Shown here: piece by piece, positions 5,861 to 6,519 of the stretch
Numbering within the stretch: the first letter of the stretch is position 1
How the letters are laid out: every line of letters begins with the position of its first letter
The notes under the pieces: generated by a model
The model's input: only the letters and a program-made list of their open reading frames with translations
The model's database searches: none
Told to the model about the DNA's origin: nothing
Position numbers and translations under genes: made by a program
From: Methanobacteriota archaeon
GTDB lineage: Archaea > Thermoplasmatota > Poseidoniia > Poseidoniales > Thalassarchaeaceae
Length of the DNA stretch: 6,519 nt
Direction: 5' to 3'
Assembly (NCBI GenBank): GCA_002725475.1
Contig: PBPH01000067.1
Location: 1-6,519 of the forward strand

Positions 5861-5889
5861 TAACAAAAAGGGAGTGTGTTACTCCCTTT
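5861..5889 (-). terminator. Strong intrinsic terminator
   Basis: Minus-strand AAAGGGAGT (5889-5881), a 5-nt loop AACAC, and ACTCCCTTT (5875-5867) form a perfect 9-bp stem running into TTTTTGTT. It begins 9 nt after the TAA of the fibre-like gene and is oriented to end that transcript before the adhesin gene, which then has its own late-type box. Confidence 0.9.
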
Positions 5890-5897
5890 ATCAAATA

Positions 5898-6519
5898 TTA
5901 GATGGTGATAATTCTCCATCCTTCTGTTCCATCATAGAACACCATTTCAAATGCAGCACCCTCAGTGTTAACTGTCATGTTTGCTGCATCACCCATGATT
6001 GGGTTACCATTTCTATCAATGGTCAATGCATTTGAATCAAAGTTCTTCTTAACATCGAAGATTCTAATGCTATCACCCTTAACAGGTGCAGCAGGTAAAG
6101 TAACAGTAAATGCACCACCAGATGTATCAGCAAATAATTGCTGTCTATTTGCAAGAGTTACAGCAGAAGTTGCGTCCACATTAGCGTAAGCACCTAGAGG
6201 TAACCATGCACTACCATTGTAGAATTCAAATCCATTTGCATCAGTGTCGTAACGAAGACCACCTGAATAAAGATCAGCACCAGTAGGTCTGTTTGATTGA
6301 GGACCACGAGGAGGAACGATGATACCAGAGGTAGCATCCATTCTTGCTCTTGTTAGGAATCCACGAACTGCTTTCTCTGTAGGACATGCAGCGTTAGAGT
6401 CTCCACCCATTGTTTCATCGGAGGAGAACTCACTAATAGATTCACCAATCTGACCACCAATAGCACCCAGTTTCAATTCTGTCAAACCAGAAAGGTTGAA
6501 TGCGGAAGCGTCCAAGGTA
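5898..6519 (-). CDS. Fibre-like virion structural protein, C-terminal part (5' end beyond the window)
   Basis: The frame is open to the right edge, and about 206 codons are visible. The only initiator near the edge is a TTG at 6515, with no visible ribosome-binding site and with open reading frame on its 5' side. This is best read as the end of a longer protein. Numbering from that TTG: 'GGDSNAACPTEKAVRGFLTRAR' lies at 38-59. A segment of the type repeated in cyanophage fibre and structural proteins follows: 'GPQSNRPTGADLYSGGLRYD' (70-89), 'GFEFYNGSAWLPLGAY' (94-109). A C-terminal beta-rich domain follows: 'VTLANRQQLFADTSGGAFTV' (119-138), 'NALTIDRNGNPIMGDAANM' (161-179), 'GWRIITI' (199-205). 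The sequence is rich in Gly, Asn, Ser and Thr, has few charged clusters, and shows no enzymatic motif. Role in the tail fibre or whisker apparatus is inferred from composition and neighbours. The TAA stop is followed within 10 nt by a terminator. Confidence 0.7.
   Translation of the reverse strand, partial: TLDASAFNLSGLTELKLGAIGGQIGESISEFSSDETMGGDSNAACPTEKAVRGFLTRARMDATSGIIVPPRGPQSNRPTGADLYSGGLRYDTDANGFEFYNGSAWLPLGAYANVDATSAVTLANRQQLFADTSGGAFTVTLPAAPVKGDSIRIFDVKKNFDSNALTIDRNGNPIMGDAANMTVNTEGAAFEMVFYDGTEGWRIITI

Noticed and set aside
5013..6189. ORFs at 5013-5264 and 5379-5624 (minus, alternate frame) and 5965-6189 (plus)
   Set aside because: The first two are Val/Leu-rich frame shadows of the Gly/Cys-rich gene. 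The third is antisense to the fibre-like gene.
6513..6515. TTG as the true start of the fibre-like protein
   Set aside because: No ribosome-binding site or conserved N-terminus is visible, and the frame remains open to the window edge, so a longer protein is more likely.
1..6519. tRNA, CRISPR array, insertion sequence or attachment site
   Set aside because: No cloverleaf, spaced repeats, transposase, terminal inverted repeats or integrase was seen on either strand.

Overview
The window reads as part of a T4-like cyanomyovirus genome, of the kind that infects marine Synechococcus or Prochlorococcus. The evidence is the set of protein families (virion and tail genes beside a carbamoyltransferase, a heptosyltransferase-like protein and two 2-oxoglutarate/Fe(II) oxygenases), the AT-rich sequence, dense same-strand packing with ATGA overlaps, and T4-late-type TAAATA promoter boxes. 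The host is inferred, not shown. A related T4-like marine phage of another host is possible.

All seven genes lie on the minus strand, so transcription runs from high to low coordinates. The structural block comes first. It holds the C-terminal part of a fibre-like virion protein (running off the right edge to 5898), a strong intrinsic terminator (5861-5889), a cysteine- and glycine-rich predicted adhesin (5823-4990), and a protein with a tail-fibre-assembly-chaperone-like segment (4964-4224). The last two genes each have a TAAATA-type box ending exactly 22 nt before the start codon.

The second block is a modification cassette. Two different 2OG/Fe(II) oxygenase-like genes (4141-3512 and 3515-2817) overlap by ATGA. 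Next comes a 75-nt gap holding a good sigma70-type promoter, with TATAAT at the optimal 17-nt spacing and sitting in the loop of a perfect palindrome. A GT9/heptosyltransferase-like gene (2741-1725) and a NodU/TobZ-type carbamoyltransferase (1728 to beyond the left edge) follow, also joined by ATGA. The carbamoyltransferase is the largest gene here. It has no complete start-to-stop ORF in the window because its 3' end lies outside, but 576 codons read open and carry nearly every family motif.

Working hypothesis (inference): the cassette decorates something. One reading is that the oxygenases hydroxylate, and the glycosyltransferase-like protein and carbamoyltransferase add or cap a sugar, either on the host surface glycan or on the neighbouring fibre/adhesin. 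Promoter layout suggests the two halves are expressed at different times: TAAATA boxes upstream of the structural genes, and a host-sigma-type promoter before the sugar/carbamoyl pair. No tRNA, CRISPR array, insertion sequence or plus-strand gene was found, and no gene-free stretch exceeds about 85 nt.
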